From the NCBI RefSeq assembly GCF_027571385.1, contig NZ_CP085636.1, positions 3,162,001 through 3,226,000 on the forward strand: DNA of 64,000 nucleotides, written 5' to 3'. The notes beneath the pieces are model-generated. The model ran no database searches. It saw nothing but the letters and a program-made list of their open reading frames with translations, and had not been told where the DNA came from. The translations under genes and the position numbers were made by a program. Origin of the DNA: Shewanella sp. MTB7 (lineage in GTDB: Bacteria > Pseudomonadota > Gammaproteobacteria > Enterobacterales > Shewanellaceae). Shown here piece after piece: positions 43,922 through 53,722 of this stretch (within the stretch, counting starts at the first letter, position 1; each line of letters starts with the position of its first letter).

Positions 43922-45109
43922 GTGGCTACCAAAAAACAAATAATTCTCCCTATTGCCGTATTACTTGTAGGGCTAGGTGGATTCGCAGCTCTTTCTGTAA
44001 TGAAAAAACCACCAGAAGAGAAAGCTGAAGTTGATAATACGCCACTCGTTGCAATAAAAAAGATTGAAATGAAGCCCATGATCTTCTCCGTCGGTTCATA
44101 TGGTGTCGTCAAAGCCAAATATGAAACTGAGCTGGTTTCTCAAGTCTATGGTGAGATTGTATTCTTATCAAATACCTTTGTTCGTGGTGGATTCGTAAAA
44201 AAAGGCGATATTCTAGCAAAAATCGATCCCAGTGATTATGACGCAGATCTTATCGATGCAGAGGCCAGTTTAGCATCAGCCCGCGCGGCCTTAGTTCAGG
44301 AGAGAGCCTTTGGTAAAGTCGCTGAAGAGGAGTGGAAGCGCATTAAAGATGGCGTACCGACAGAGTTAAGCCTACGTAAACCACAATTGGCCCATGAAAT
44401 TGCTAAACTCAACTCCTCTGAAGCAGGATTAAAGCGTGCGCTGCGTAATGTAGAGCGCACCATCATTAAGGCCCCTTTTGATGCTTTGATTGAAAGCAGA
44501 AACATTGGATTAGGCTCCTACGTTAGCCAAGCCACCGTTGTAGGCAAACTGTTAAGTACCGCTGAAGCCGAGATCCGCTTGCCTTTGGCTGATAAAGAGA
44601 TCCAATACCTGAGCAATAAAGGCAAAGACGCCAATGTTGAACTCATTGCCGATTTTGGAGGCAAAAAACAGCAGTGGTTTGGTAAAATTGTTCGCAGCGA
44701 GGGGGTTATCGACAGTCGCAGTCGTATGACTTATTTAGTGGCTGAGGTTATTGACCCTTATGGCCTTAAAACCGATAAAAATGAATTACGATATGGCACT
44801 TATGTTACCGCCAATATTGCCGGTAACAACGCAGGTAATGTGACCGTTTTACCTAGACATTTAGTCATCAACGGCACCATTGCAATATTAGATGAAGATA
44901 AGAAACTTAGGTACAAACCCGTCAATGTGATCCGTCAATTTGGCGCTGAAGTCGTGATTTCAGAAGGATTAGAGCCAGGAATGAAGGTCATAACATCGGC
45001 ACTCGATTACCCCATTGAAGGTATGCAGCTCGCGCTTCCAGAAGATAAAATACTTCAACATGATGACACCCAAGAGAGTGAAACTCAGCTCGCCATGGAA
45101 GAGGAGTAA
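43922..45109 (+). CDS. RND efflux periplasmic adaptor (membrane fusion protein)
   Basis: The roughly 395-residue protein has an N-terminal membrane anchor (ILPIAVLLVGLGGFAAL), a lipoyl/barrel-sandwich region (ELVSQVYGEIVFLSNTFVRG), a short coiled hairpin (about residues 105-165) and a beta-barrel region with KAPFDALIESRNIGLGSYV. It connects the inner-membrane pump to an outer-membrane channel. The GTG at 43922 follows AGAGGA at 9 bp and is preferred to a GTG two codons earlier. It is followed by the pump gene after 3 bp. No TolC-type gene is nearby. Confidence 0.88.
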   Translation: MATKKQIILPIAVLLVGLGGFAALSVMKKPPEEKAEVDNTPLVAIKKIEMKPMIFSVGSYGVVKAKYETELVSQVYGEIVFLSNTFVRGGFVKKGDILAKIDPSDYDADLIDAEASLASARAALVQERAFGKVAEEEWKRIKDGVPTELSLRKPQLAHEIAKLNSSEAGLKRALRNVERTIIKAPFDALIESRNIGLGSYVSQATVVGKLLSTAEAEIRLPLADKEIQYLSNKGKDANVELIADFGGKKQQWFGKIVRSEGVIDSRSRMTYLVAEVIDPYGLKTDKNELRYGTYVTANIAGNNAGNVTVLPRHLVINGTIAILDEDKKLRYKPVNVIRQFGAEVVISEGLEPGMKVITSALDYPIEGMQLALPEDKILQHDDTQESETQLAMEEE

Positions 45110-45112
45110 TCG

Positions 45113-48100
45113 ATGTCTGAGCCAACCAATAAAAGCCAAACATCAAAATTACCACAAGAGGACGTAAACTCGGGGATCATAGCTTGGTTTGCCCGCAATA
45201 GTGTTGCGGCAAACCTATTAATGCTCATCATTATCCTAGGTGGACTACTCACAGCCGATACCATACGTAAACAATTTTTCCCTCAGATAGAGATCAATTG
45301 GGTCGAGTTTAATGCCTTCTACCCAGGCGCAGCACCACAGGAAGTCGAAGAGGGGATCACGATTAAGGTCGAAGAAGCACTTGAGAGTGTTCAAGGTCTT
45401 AAACGGGTGATCACCTACTCTAACCGAAATTCAGCATCAGGTTTTTTTCGAATAGAAGACTCCTACGACCCACAAGTGGTGCTCGATGAGATCAAATCAG
45501 AAATCGATTCCATCTCCAGCTTCCCTGATGGCATGGAACGGCCTAAAGTTGAACGAATAAAACTACGTCAAGAAGTGCTCTATATGAGCCTTTATGGTGA
45601 TATGACCCCAAGGCAGCTTAAAGAGTTAGGTGAAAAAATCCACGATGAGTTAATGCAGCTTCCTCTTGTTAATATCACCGATTTCTATGGCGGCCTGGAT
45701 TATGAGATTGCTATTGAGGTCAGCAAAGACAGATTGCGAGAGTTTGGGCTTAGCTTTAATGATGTTGCCAAAGCTGTGCGCGGCTTTTCACGTAACATGT
45801 CAGCTGGTCAAATCCGTGCAGAGAACGGTTACATTAATTTGCGAGTTCAAAATCAGGCTTACGTCGGTTATGAGTTTGAAAACCTGCCTTTAATCACGCT
45901 CGAAGATGGCACCAATGTGCTGTTAGGTGATATTGCGACTGTGATTGATGGTTTTCAAGAGGGCATTCAATACTCTAAATTTAACGGTAAAAACTCAGTA
46001 ACCTTCTTTATCGGTGCAGCAAACGATCAAAGCATGACAGATGTTGCCGATATCGTTAAAGAGTACGTTGCTAAAAAACAAGACGTGTTACCTGAAGGGC
46101 TAAAGCTTGAGACTTGGGTTGACATGACCTACTACCTAGAAGGTCGTCTAGATCTCATGTTAGACAGCATGAAAACTGGTGCCATTTTAGTTTTTTTCAT
46201 GTTGGCACTCTTTCTGCGCGTTCGCTTAGCATTTTGGGTCATGATGGGCTTACCAGTTTGTTTTCTTGGTGCACTGTTATTTATGCCAATGTCGATGATT
46301 GATGTCACCGTGAATGTGATCAGCTTATTTGCCTTTATTTTAGTACTGGGTATCGTGGTCGATGACGCGATAGTTATGGGAGAAAGCGCCCATAACGAAT
46401 GCGATAAAAATGGCCAAAGCCTAGATAATGTCATACGAGGCGTAAAGCGCGTCGCCATGCCAGCAACCTTTGGTGTACTCACCACCATCGCTGCATTTCT
46501 ACCACTGACAATGGATGATGGCCCCTCCTCCGCCTTTGGTAAAGCGATAGGCTACATTGTGATTTTATGCCTTATCTTCTCTTTGGTTGAGTCAAAACTC
46601 ATCCTGCCTGCGCACTTGGCTAGAATGAAGCAAAAAACCATCGTCAAACCCGGTTCAAGGAATCCCTTAGATTGGCTCCGAAATGGAGTGAACTTTGTTC
46701 AAGATAGAGTTGATACTGGACTTAAATATTTCATTCTGAATATCTATCGTCCAGCACTGACTAAAGCCGTAGAGTATCGTTATACCACCATCATGGTTTT
46801 CATCAGCTTTATGCTTATCTGTGCAGGCCTTTATGTGGGGGGGATGATTCGCTATATCGGTCAACCTAAAATCCCCCATGATTTCCCGCGTATCTCCTTC
46901 GAAATGAATGTTGATGCTTCAGAAAAAGCTACGCTTGCTGCAGCTCTTGCTATCGAGAAAGCAGTATATGATGTGGATAAAAAGCTCGAACAACAATATG
47001 GCCAAGGTATGGTTTCAGATATGCAAGTCGATCTCGAAGGCCGTACCTCGGCGAAAGTAATGACCAAGCTGGTGGATCCAGAGATTAGACCTCTTGATAC
47101 TTTCGCATTGGCAGAGCTTTGGCGTCAGGCTATGCCCTTAATCCCGGGAATGAAATCATTCGAAGTTAGAGATAACCTCTTTGGTGGCGGCCGTGATGAT
47201 GGGGATATCAGCTTCAGATTAGAAGGTAAGGACGAAAAGCAACTTATTGCCGCATCAAATGAATTAAAAGCGAAGCTTAACAGCCTTAAAGGTGTAGGGG
47301 ATGTCAACGATAGCCGCCAGTCCAGTGCCAAAGAAGTACAGTTTAAGCTTAAACCACAAGCTTATGGTTTAGGGTTAACCTTAGCCGACATTGCCTCTCA
47401 AGTCGGTAATAGCTTCTACGGGCTTGAGGCACAACGTATTTTGAGAAATGGTGAAGAGATTAAAGTGATGCTCAGATACCCTGAGTCTCAACGAAACTCG
47501 ATAGCACAAGTCTCTGATGTGCTGATTGTTACCCCACAAGGCGCCGAAGTACCACTATCAGAGGTCGCTAACATCACTGTCACTCAAGGTGTGAATGGTA
47601 TTCGCCGTGAAAATGGTAACCGTACCATTAACGTCTGGGCCTCGGTCGATGCCGATCAAGCTGAGCCCTTTAAACTCGCTGAAGATATTCGCGATAACTT
47701 CATGCCTCAGTTATTGAACAAATACCCGAAAGTGAAGAGTGAGGTTTCTGGCAATATTCAGGAGCAGATGGACAGCGCTAAGACTCAGTTAAGAGATTTC
47801 GTTATCTCGCTATTGATCATCTATAGCCTGCTTGCCATTCCGCTTAAGTCATACTCTCAACCCGTGATGATAATGGCGGTGATCCCATTTGGTGTTATAG
47901 GCTCAGTATTGGGCCATATGATCATGGGTATCGATCTCAGTGCTTTATCTTTATTCGGTATTATCGCTGCTGCCGGAGTGGTGGTGAATGACTCACTAGT
48001 AATGGTTGATTACATTAATAAATCCAGAGAGTCAGGTATTGTGATGAAGACGGCTGTGCTCGAGGCGGGTTGTCGACGCTTTAGGGCTATCATGCTGACA

Positions 48101-48337
48101 TCTCTCACAACCTTTATTGGTTTGATGCCCATCATGACCGAAACCAGTATGCAGGCACAAATGGTGATCCCAATGGCCACCTCCCTCGCCTTCGGCGTAC
48201 TGTTTGCTACTGTGGTCACCTTGATGCTAATACCTTGTTTGTATCTAGCAATTGAGGACATCAAAAAACTGATTGGCAGTAAATCACGTGTTGATGAATC
48301 ACTCAACAATAGCTTACAACCTGAACTGATAAAATAA
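45113..48337 (+). CDS. RND-family efflux pump, inner-membrane permease
   Basis: At 1,074 residues this is a full AcrB-type proton-driven pump. It has one helix near the start (SVAANLLMLIIILGGLL), two large periplasmic loops and two six-helix bundles. The proton-relay acidic pair lies in the helix with LGIVVDDAIVMGE (TM4). It resembles the environmental AcrB/AcrD/AcrF-like group of marine bacteria with unknown substrates. It forms an operon with the adaptor and ends before a terminator at 48351. Confidence 0.9.
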   Translation: MSEPTNKSQTSKLPQEDVNSGIIAWFARNSVAANLLMLIIILGGLLTADTIRKQFFPQIEINWVEFNAFYPGAAPQEVEEGITIKVEEALESVQGLKRVITYSNRNSASGFFRIEDSYDPQVVLDEIKSEIDSISSFPDGMERPKVERIKLRQEVLYMSLYGDMTPRQLKELGEKIHDELMQLPLVNITDFYGGLDYEIAIEVSKDRLREFGLSFNDVAKAVRGFSRNMSAGQIRAENGYINLRVQNQAYVGYEFENLPLITLEDGTNVLLGDIATVIDGFQEGIQYSKFNGKNSVTFFIGAANDQSMTDVADIVKEYVAKKQDVLPEGLKLETWVDMTYYLEGRLDLMLDSMKTGAILVFFMLALFLRVRLAFWVMMGLPVCFLGALLFMPMSMIDVTVNVISLFAFILVLGIVVDDAIVMGESAHNECDKNGQSLDNVIRGVKRVAMPATFGVLTTIAAFLPLTMDDGPSSAFGKAIGYIVILCLIFSLVESKLILPAHLARMKQKTIVKPGSRNPLDWLRNGVNFVQDRVDTGLKYFILNIYRPALTKAVEYRYTTIMVFISFMLICAGLYVGGMIRYIGQPKIPHDFPRISFEMNVDASEKATLAAALAIEKAVYDVDKKLEQQYGQGMVSDMQVDLEGRTSAKVMTKLVDPEIRPLDTFALAELWRQAMPLIPGMKSFEVRDNLFGGGRDDGDISFRLEGKDEKQLIAASNELKAKLNSLKGVGDVNDSRQSSAKEVQFKLKPQAYGLGLTLADIASQVGNSFYGLEAQRILRNGEEIKVMLRYPESQRNSIAQVSDVLIVTPQGAEVPLSEVANITVTQGVNGIRRENGNRTINVWASVDADQAEPFKLAEDIRDNFMPQLLNKYPKVKSEVSGNIQEQMDSAKTQLRDFVISLLIIYSLLAIPLKSYSQPVMIMAVIPFGVIGSVLGHMIMGIDLSALSLFGIIAAAGVVVNDSLVMVDYINKSRESGIVMKTAVLEAGCRRFRAIMLTSLTTFIGLMPIMTETSMQAQMVIPMATSLAFGVLFATVVTLMLIPCLYLAIEDIKKLIGSKSRVDESLNNSLQPELIK

Positions 48338-48350
48338 CCTTATACAAGGC

Positions 48351-48389
48351 AGCACCAATGTAGCTCAAGAGTCGAGCGGCATTGGTGCT
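48351..48389 (+). terminator. Terminator after the RND operon
   Basis: AGCACCAATG and CATTGGTGCT form a 10-bp stem with a 19-nt loop, followed by TTTCATCT. Confidence 0.65.
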
Positions 48390-48453
48390 TTCATCTATAC
48401 ACGCACTAGTAATATGCCCATAAAAATTATAGCTTAATGAACCAAGAGTGATC

Positions 48454-49290
48454 TCAAACTACCGTTTGCTTTTGTAATCCCAAGCCATCAATACCCAATG
48501 TCAACACATCACCTTTTGTTAAATACTTAGGAGGGTTCATTCCTAGACCTACACCTGGAGGAGTACCGGTACTAATAATGTCACCAGACTGAAGGCTCAT
48601 AAATTGACTGATGTAATGGACTAAATATGGCACTTTATAAACCATGGTGCTGGTGTTGCCTTTTTGCATGCTGTCACCATTTACGTTCAACCAAATACCA
48701 AGTTTATCAAAATCTACGATCTCATCCTTAGTGACCAAATAAGGACCTATTGGTCCAAATGTATCGCAACCTTTACCTTTACACCACTGCCCTTGTTTTT
48801 CTAATTGAAACCCACGCTCAGATAAGTCATTGATGACACAAAAGTCGGCAACATAACCCATCGCATCTTTTTCAGATACATAACGAGCTTCTTTACCAAT
48901 AACCACCCCAAGTTCAACTTCCCAATCACTTTTTGTTGAGTTAGGGGGGAGAATAACATCATCATTAGGACCGATTATTGAAGAGGTTGCTTTCATAAAA
49001 AGCACAGGTTCTGATGGCACTTCCATACCTGATTCAGCTGCATGATCAGCATAATTAAGCCCGACACAAATCATTTTCCCCACATGAGCAACTGGTGCAC
49101 CAATCCTTATATTCGCAGAGGCTTCAGGCAGTGAGCTAAGATTCAATTCTTTTAGTTTGTCTAAGCCTCCTGATTCAAAAAAAGCACAGTCAAAATCATT
49201 AACATATTCAGAAACGTCTCTTATTATCCCACTATCATCTACAACACCTGGTTTTTCATTTTTAAATTGACCAAAACGAATCAGCTTCAT
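48454..49290 (-). CDS. FAH-family hydrolase, probable 2,4-diketo-3-deoxy-L-fuconate hydrolase
   Basis: The 278-residue protein is of the fumarylacetoacetate hydrolase family: VGLNYADHAAESG, then the metal-binding DWEVELGVVIGKEA and the late GTPPGVGLGM. In the non-phosphorylated L-fucose route such an enzyme splits 2,4-diketo-3-deoxy-L-fuconate into pyruvate and lactate. It is the last gene of the minus-strand fucose operon, 16 bp after the mutarotase, which supports this role. An acylpyruvase with another substrate remains possible. Confidence 0.8.
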   Translation of the reverse strand: MKLIRFGQFKNEKPGVVDDSGIIRDVSEYVNDFDCAFFESGGLDKLKELNLSSLPEASANIRIGAPVAHVGKMICVGLNYADHAAESGMEVPSEPVLFMKATSSIIGPNDDVILPPNSTKSDWEVELGVVIGKEARYVSEKDAMGYVADFCVINDLSERGFQLEKQGQWCKGKGCDTFGPIGPYLVTKDEIVDFDKLGIWLNVNGDSMQKGNTSTMVYKVPYLVHYISQFMSLQSGDIISTGTPPGVGLGMNPPKYLTKGDVLTLGIDGLGLQKQTVV

Positions 49291-49306
49291 ACTTATCTCT
49301 TACCTC

Positions 49307-49669
49307 TTATACATGTTTTTCTAATGAAAAGACTTTATCCATCAATACCCATTGTTGGCCTGGTTTTGCCCATGGAAGAGTTTGTTGCAACCTGGACATC
49401 AGTGCTTCCCACTGAGTAACACTCTTGTTTAATTTGTCATTGCGAACTTTGTCTTCAAATGTAAATTGAGAATCAACATCCATGACCATAAAAAGTCGAT
49501 TGCCACTCAAGTAAATATCCATGTTAATAATCCCGGAATTTTTAATAGAGTGAATGACATCCGGCCAGACATTTCCAACCTTATGGTATGCTTTATACTC
49601 CGCAATCAATGCTGGTTCATCTTTCAGATCGAGTAATAAACAATGACGAATTATGCGATGATTAAGCAT
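49307..49669 (-). CDS. L-fucose mutarotase (RhaM/DUF718 family)
   Basis: The 120-residue protein has the family pattern HCLLLDLKDEPALIAEYKAYH, MDIYLSGNRLFMVMDVD and WVLMDKVFSLE, as in RhaM-like sugar mutarotases. It should speed alpha/beta interconversion of L-fucose. It overlaps the FucP gene by 8 bp, so it belongs with uptake. Confidence 0.85.
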   Translation of the reverse strand: MLNHRIIRHCLLLDLKDEPALIAEYKAYHKVGNVWPDVIHSIKNSGIINMDIYLSGNRLFMVMDVDSQFTFEDKVRNDKLNKSVTQWEALMSRLQQTLPWAKPGQQWVLMDKVFSLEKHV

Positions 49670-51008
49670 GATGTATCCTCATCGTTCTGTACCCAAAAAT
49701 AGACACAAGGATAAAACACACCAGAGGTAGGAAGAATGAAGCTTGAATAGCGGTTAGTAAGTCACTCACCCAATGATCGATAATTATGGCCTGCATCATA
49801 GGGAGAAAGGTACCACCAACGATTGCCATAATTAGCCCTGCAGCTGCAAATTTTGCATCATCACCATGAATATTGGTTAAAGCAATGCCATAAATGGTAG
49901 GAAACATCAAAGACATACAAGCTGAAATAGCGACTAAGCAGTAAAGTCCATATATGCCATCAATAAAAATAGTCCCTAATGTAAATACTATTGCCGCAAA
50001 GGAAAGGCTCATAAGTAATTTGCCTGCACTGATGTATTTAAGTAAAAAAGTACAAACAAATCTACTTAAGCAAAAGATAGCCATTGCAATAATATTGAAC
50101 TCTTGTGCAACAATTTGTGCTTCTTTCTCTGCCATCCCTTGAGCAACAAAAACCTCAGTCCCATAATGAATAATAAAAGTCCAACACATTATTTGTGCGC
50201 CAACATAAAACATCTGGGCGATGACACCTTCTCGATATCGTTTATTATTGAACAATCTAGAAAATATCGTTTTCAAACTAATATCTGAATCGACGGTTTT
50301 TGGCGAAGTAGGCATTTTAAACATCAGAATGAAGACAAAAAGTAGCAAGATAACTAAACCAATAAAGATATAAGGTTGGCTCACAATGGACAAATCAGCA
50401 TGTTTGACAGTATCAAACTCTTCCACTGTCATTAATGCTCTTTCTGTTTTACCACGACCGTCTAAGTTGATAAGAATGAATTGAGAAGCGGTAAACATGC
50501 CAATCAATGAGCCTATTGGGTTAAATGCCTGTGCAAGGTTAAGTCTTCTTGTGGCCGTTTCTTGATTGCCCATTGAAAGAATATACGGGTTGGCTGTCGT
50601 TTCTAAAAAAAAAAGACCACATGTAATAACAAAGTAAGCGACAAGAAAAGGAAAAAAATCACCAATAACACTCGCCGGAATAAACAGTAAACCTCCGATA
50701 GCATATAATGCTAAACCGACTAATATTCCTGCTTTATACGAATATTTACGAATGAAAAGTGCAGCGGGTATCGCCATTGCACCATAACCGCCATAAAAGG
50801 TAACTTGTATCCATGTTGCTTCAGTTGCACCGGTCATAAATATCTTTTGGAATGCTGCAACCATTGGGTTGGTAATATCATTTGCAAACCCCCATAGAGC
50901 GAAGCAAAATGTGATCAACACGAACGGTACAAGATATTGCCTAGTGACAACGTTCCCAGATAAAATAGGTTGTTTTTCTGAGATATAACTATTCATTTTA
51001 ATATCCAT
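49662..51008 (-). CDS. fucP: L-fucose:proton symporter, FucP-type MFS transporter
   Basis: The 448-residue protein has about 12 membrane helices. Its FucP-like features are FALWGFANDITNPMVAAFQKIF in the first helix (with the Asn-Asp pair) and FFLETTANPYILSMG in the fifth. FucP brings L-fucose across the inner membrane with protons. It is in the middle of the fucose operon, 24 bp after the SDR gene. Confidence 0.92.
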   Translation of the reverse strand: MDIKMNSYISEKQPILSGNVVTRQYLVPFVLITFCFALWGFANDITNPMVAAFQKIFMTGATEATWIQVTFYGGYGAMAIPAALFIRKYSYKAGILVGLALYAIGGLLFIPASVIGDFFPFLVAYFVITCGLFFLETTANPYILSMGNQETATRRLNLAQAFNPIGSLIGMFTASQFILINLDGRGKTERALMTVEEFDTVKHADLSIVSQPYIFIGLVILLLFVFILMFKMPTSPKTVDSDISLKTIFSRLFNNKRYREGVIAQMFYVGAQIMCWTFIIHYGTEVFVAQGMAEKEAQIVAQEFNIIAMAIFCLSRFVCTFLLKYISAGKLLMSLSFAAIVFTLGTIFIDGIYGLYCLVAISACMSLMFPTIYGIALTNIHGDDAKFAAAGLIMAIVGGTFLPMMQAIIIDHWVSDLLTAIQASFFLPLVCFILVSIFGYRTMRIHHA

Positions 51009-51032
51009 AGCAACTCCAAACCAACGTATGTT

Positions 51033-51809
51033 TTAGTTATTTAATGTGACAAATCCGCCATCTATCGGAAAATTACAGCCTGTAATGAAAGCGGATACAT
51101 CAGAACTTAGATAGGTGATTAACGCTGCAATTTCGGCCACAGTCCCCATTCGACCAATCGGTTGTGATTGAGAAAGCGTATCGAAAATTTCTTGTGGATT
51201 ATGTGGATAATTTTTTTCGATAAAATTATCCACAAAAGGAGTGTGAACTCTTGCTGGGGATATACAGTTGCAACGAATGCCTTCATTAATATAATCCTTT
51301 GCGACTGAATACGTCATCGTTAACACTGCACCTTTTGTCATTGAATAGGCAAAACGTTCAGCAATACCTACTGATGATGCAATAGAAACAAGGTTAACAA
51401 TCATGCCATATTGCCTCTCTTTCATGGAGCTAATAACAGCATGCATCATGTTATAAACGCCTTTTACGTTGACGTTATAAAGTCGATCTAAATCGGCTTC
51501 AGATGTCTGCTCCAAACTGCCAACATATCCAATCCCTGCATTGTTAATTAAGATATCTATTGGCCGTTGTTTAAGAATATTAGCAACCACTCTCTTAGTC
51601 TCAATATGATCAGCGATATCACAAATACTTAAGAGAGCATTTCCCCCAGCAACATGGATCAACTCAACTGTCTCTTGAGCCTGCAGTTCATTTAAATCAA
51701 GAACAATAATAAAAGTGCCCTCTCGTGACATGCTCAGTGCAGTTTCGCGTCCGATACCACTACCTGCTCCGGTAATTAATGCTGTTCTCCCCAAAAATGT
51801 CTTATTCAT
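51033..51809 (-). CDS. SDR dehydrogenase, probable 2-keto-3-deoxy-L-fuconate 4-dehydrogenase
   Basis: A classical 258-residue short-chain dehydrogenase: nucleotide-binding GAGSGIGRETAL near the N-terminus, NNAGIGYVG, catalytic Ser in LVSIASS and YSMTK as the Tyr-Lys pair. In this pathway an SDR oxidises either L-fucose or 2-keto-3-deoxy-L-fuconate. Since an aldo-keto reductase in the operon can serve the first step, the second is the more likely substrate. It shares one base with the amidohydrolase stop. Confidence 0.82.
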   Translation of the reverse strand: MNKTFLGRTALITGAGSGIGRETALSMSREGTFIIVLDLNELQAQETVELIHVAGGNALLSICDIADHIETKRVVANILKQRPIDILINNAGIGYVGSLEQTSEADLDRLYNVNVKGVYNMMHAVISSMKERQYGMIVNLVSIASSVGIAERFAYSMTKGAVLTMTYSVAKDYINEGIRCNCISPARVHTPFVDNFIEKNYPHNPQEIFDTLSQSQPIGRMGTVAEIAALITYLSSDVSAFITGCNFPIDGGFVTLNN

Positions 51810-52672
51810 TATTTAATTCCAAGTTTATAAAAATTATTTGCATTTTTAGACCATATTTGACACTTATTAACCTCGGTTAACGTGTTGATAAATTGATCGG
51901 ACAGTTGTACCCACTCACTAAACTCAGCTGCGAGGGTCACTACAGGCCAATCACTACCCCACATCAATCGCTCGGCGCCAAAAAGTGCATAAAGAGTTTC
52001 AAAATAAGGTTTTAGTTGTGAAAAATGAATAGGCTGTTTGTTCGATATTCTAGCTTCAGTGACTAAACCAGAAATTTCACATAACGCATTAGTTTCATTC
52101 GCAATATCACTCATTTTGTTATACCAATCGGAGCAGAGTAATTGACGCGTGAAATCATGGCTGATTTGAGGTTTTGCAGCATGATCAATCACTAGATTTA
52201 AATCCGGAAATCGCTTCAACAATAATAATATTGCATCAAGATGAGTTGAATTCACCAGTGCGTCGAAGCACATATCATGTTCTATAAGGTATTCAAAAAC
52301 AGGAGTGAACCTGTCATCTAAAATCCAATTTGGGTCTGCGATATCCTGCAACATCGGACGAATGCCTTTAAAATACTTACTCCTGCTAAACTGCTTCATG
52401 TGTTGAATAACAGCAGGAGAATTCAGATCAACCCAGCCAACGACACCAGTAATAAATTCATTATTTTCAGCTAAAGTAAGCATGAACTCAGTTTCTTCTA
52501 ACGAAGCAGCGGCTTGAACCAATACGGTATAACCGACATGGCTTTCGCGTAAATGGTGCTCTATATTTACGGGTAAATAATCACGATATAGAATACCCAT
52601 GGCTGGTGATAACCATTGATAGTCCCCTCTAGACAATTGCCAGAAGTGCTGATGAGAATCCACCCGGAGCAT
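51809..52672 (-). CDS. L-fuconolactonase, amidohydrolase family
   Basis: The 287-residue protein is a COG3618-type amidohydrolase with the metal-binding HxH in DSHQHFW at the start, a central LNLVIDHAAKP, and late MWGSDWPV. Such enzymes open L-fucono-1,5-lactone to L-fuconate. It is packed tightly between the aldo-keto reductase and SDR genes (overlaps of one base). Confidence 0.85.
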   Translation of the reverse strand: MLRVDSHQHFWQLSRGDYQWLSPAMGILYRDYLPVNIEHHLRESHVGYTVLVQAAASLEETEFMLTLAENNEFITGVVGWVDLNSPAVIQHMKQFSRSKYFKGIRPMLQDIADPNWILDDRFTPVFEYLIEHDMCFDALVNSTHLDAILLLLKRFPDLNLVIDHAAKPQISHDFTRQLLCSDWYNKMSDIANETNALCEISGLVTEARISNKQPIHFSQLKPYFETLYALFGAERLMWGSDWPVVTLAAEFSEWVQLSDQFINTLTEVNKCQIWSKNANNFYKLGIK

Positions 52673-53692
52673 TATGCTTTCTCCGCTCTAACAGGTGCAT
52701 CAGAGTCTAGCAATTGACGATTTTGTAGTTCTAGCCAAAAATCTACAGGAATATTAAAATTCATATCCTTGACCGTCGATTCAACTCTAGTTGCAGAGCT
52801 TAATCCAGGTATGACACAGACAACTGATGGATGAGCCAATGGGAACTGCAATGCCGCAGACGCTAACGGTACATTGTATAAATCACAGACAGCTTCTAAT
52901 TTCTTAACTCTGTTAATTATATTCTCGGTGGCTGGAGCATAATTGTAATGTGGAATAACGCCTTCTCTACGCGTCCCCGTCGCTAATATACCGGAGTTAT
53001 AAGGGCCTCCTAGTACAATGGAGCTATTGTCTTTAATACAGCGAGGCATAAATGTCTTTAATGCTTCTTGTTCTAACAAGGTGTAACGCCCTGCAAGCAA
53101 AAAACAATTAAAATAGCCATAATCCATTGCTTGTTCACACACCTCATATTCATTAACCCCAAGGCCAATAGCTGAGACTAATCCTTGGGAACGAAGCTCA
53201 TCCATAGCTTTATAACCACCTTCCATCGCAATTTTAAATAATTGCTGGTGTTTCTCACCGTGCACAACAGCACCAATATCATGCATGTAAATAATATCTA
53301 TTTTCGACACACAAAGTCGTTGAATACTATCTTCAAATGAACGCATTATTCCGTCATAGGAGTAATCATAAATAGGTTCAAATGGCATAGGTGAGCAAAA
53401 CCCATATTTGTCTTCAGCTTTGTCACATTGTCTTAATACCCGCCCAACTTTTGTTGATAAGACGATATTATTTGCATCATATTCACGTAAAGCATCACCA
53501 ACACGGCGCTCACTTAACCCGAAACCGTAATATGGCGCGGTATCAAACATATTGATGCCGCAGTCGTAGGCCTTACGAAGTGCATTGTGGGCATTTGAGT
53601 CAGATACTTTATGGTATAGATTGCCAAGTGTTGCGGCACCAAAGCCCAGCTCATTTACCGATAGGTTTGTATTGGCGATTATTTTTTTTCAT
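52672..53692 (-). pseudogene. Aldo-keto reductase, probable L-fucose dehydrogenase, start region frameshifted at an A run
   Basis: The main frame covers 292 codons with the catalytic tetrad of the family: Asp and Tyr in MFDTAPYYGFG, Lys in STKVGR and His in YMHDIG. Upstream, the coding frame continues but is shifted by one base inside an eight-base run (A on the coding strand, 53682-53689). With seven As the gene would start at 53692 as MKKIIANTNLSVNELGFG, a normal beginning. The gene resembles D-threo-aldose / L-fucose 1-dehydrogenases. A run-length sequencing error or phase-variable run is likely. Confidence 0.8.
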
Positions 53693-53722
53693 TTGCAATT
53701 CACTTCTAAAATGATGGTGATA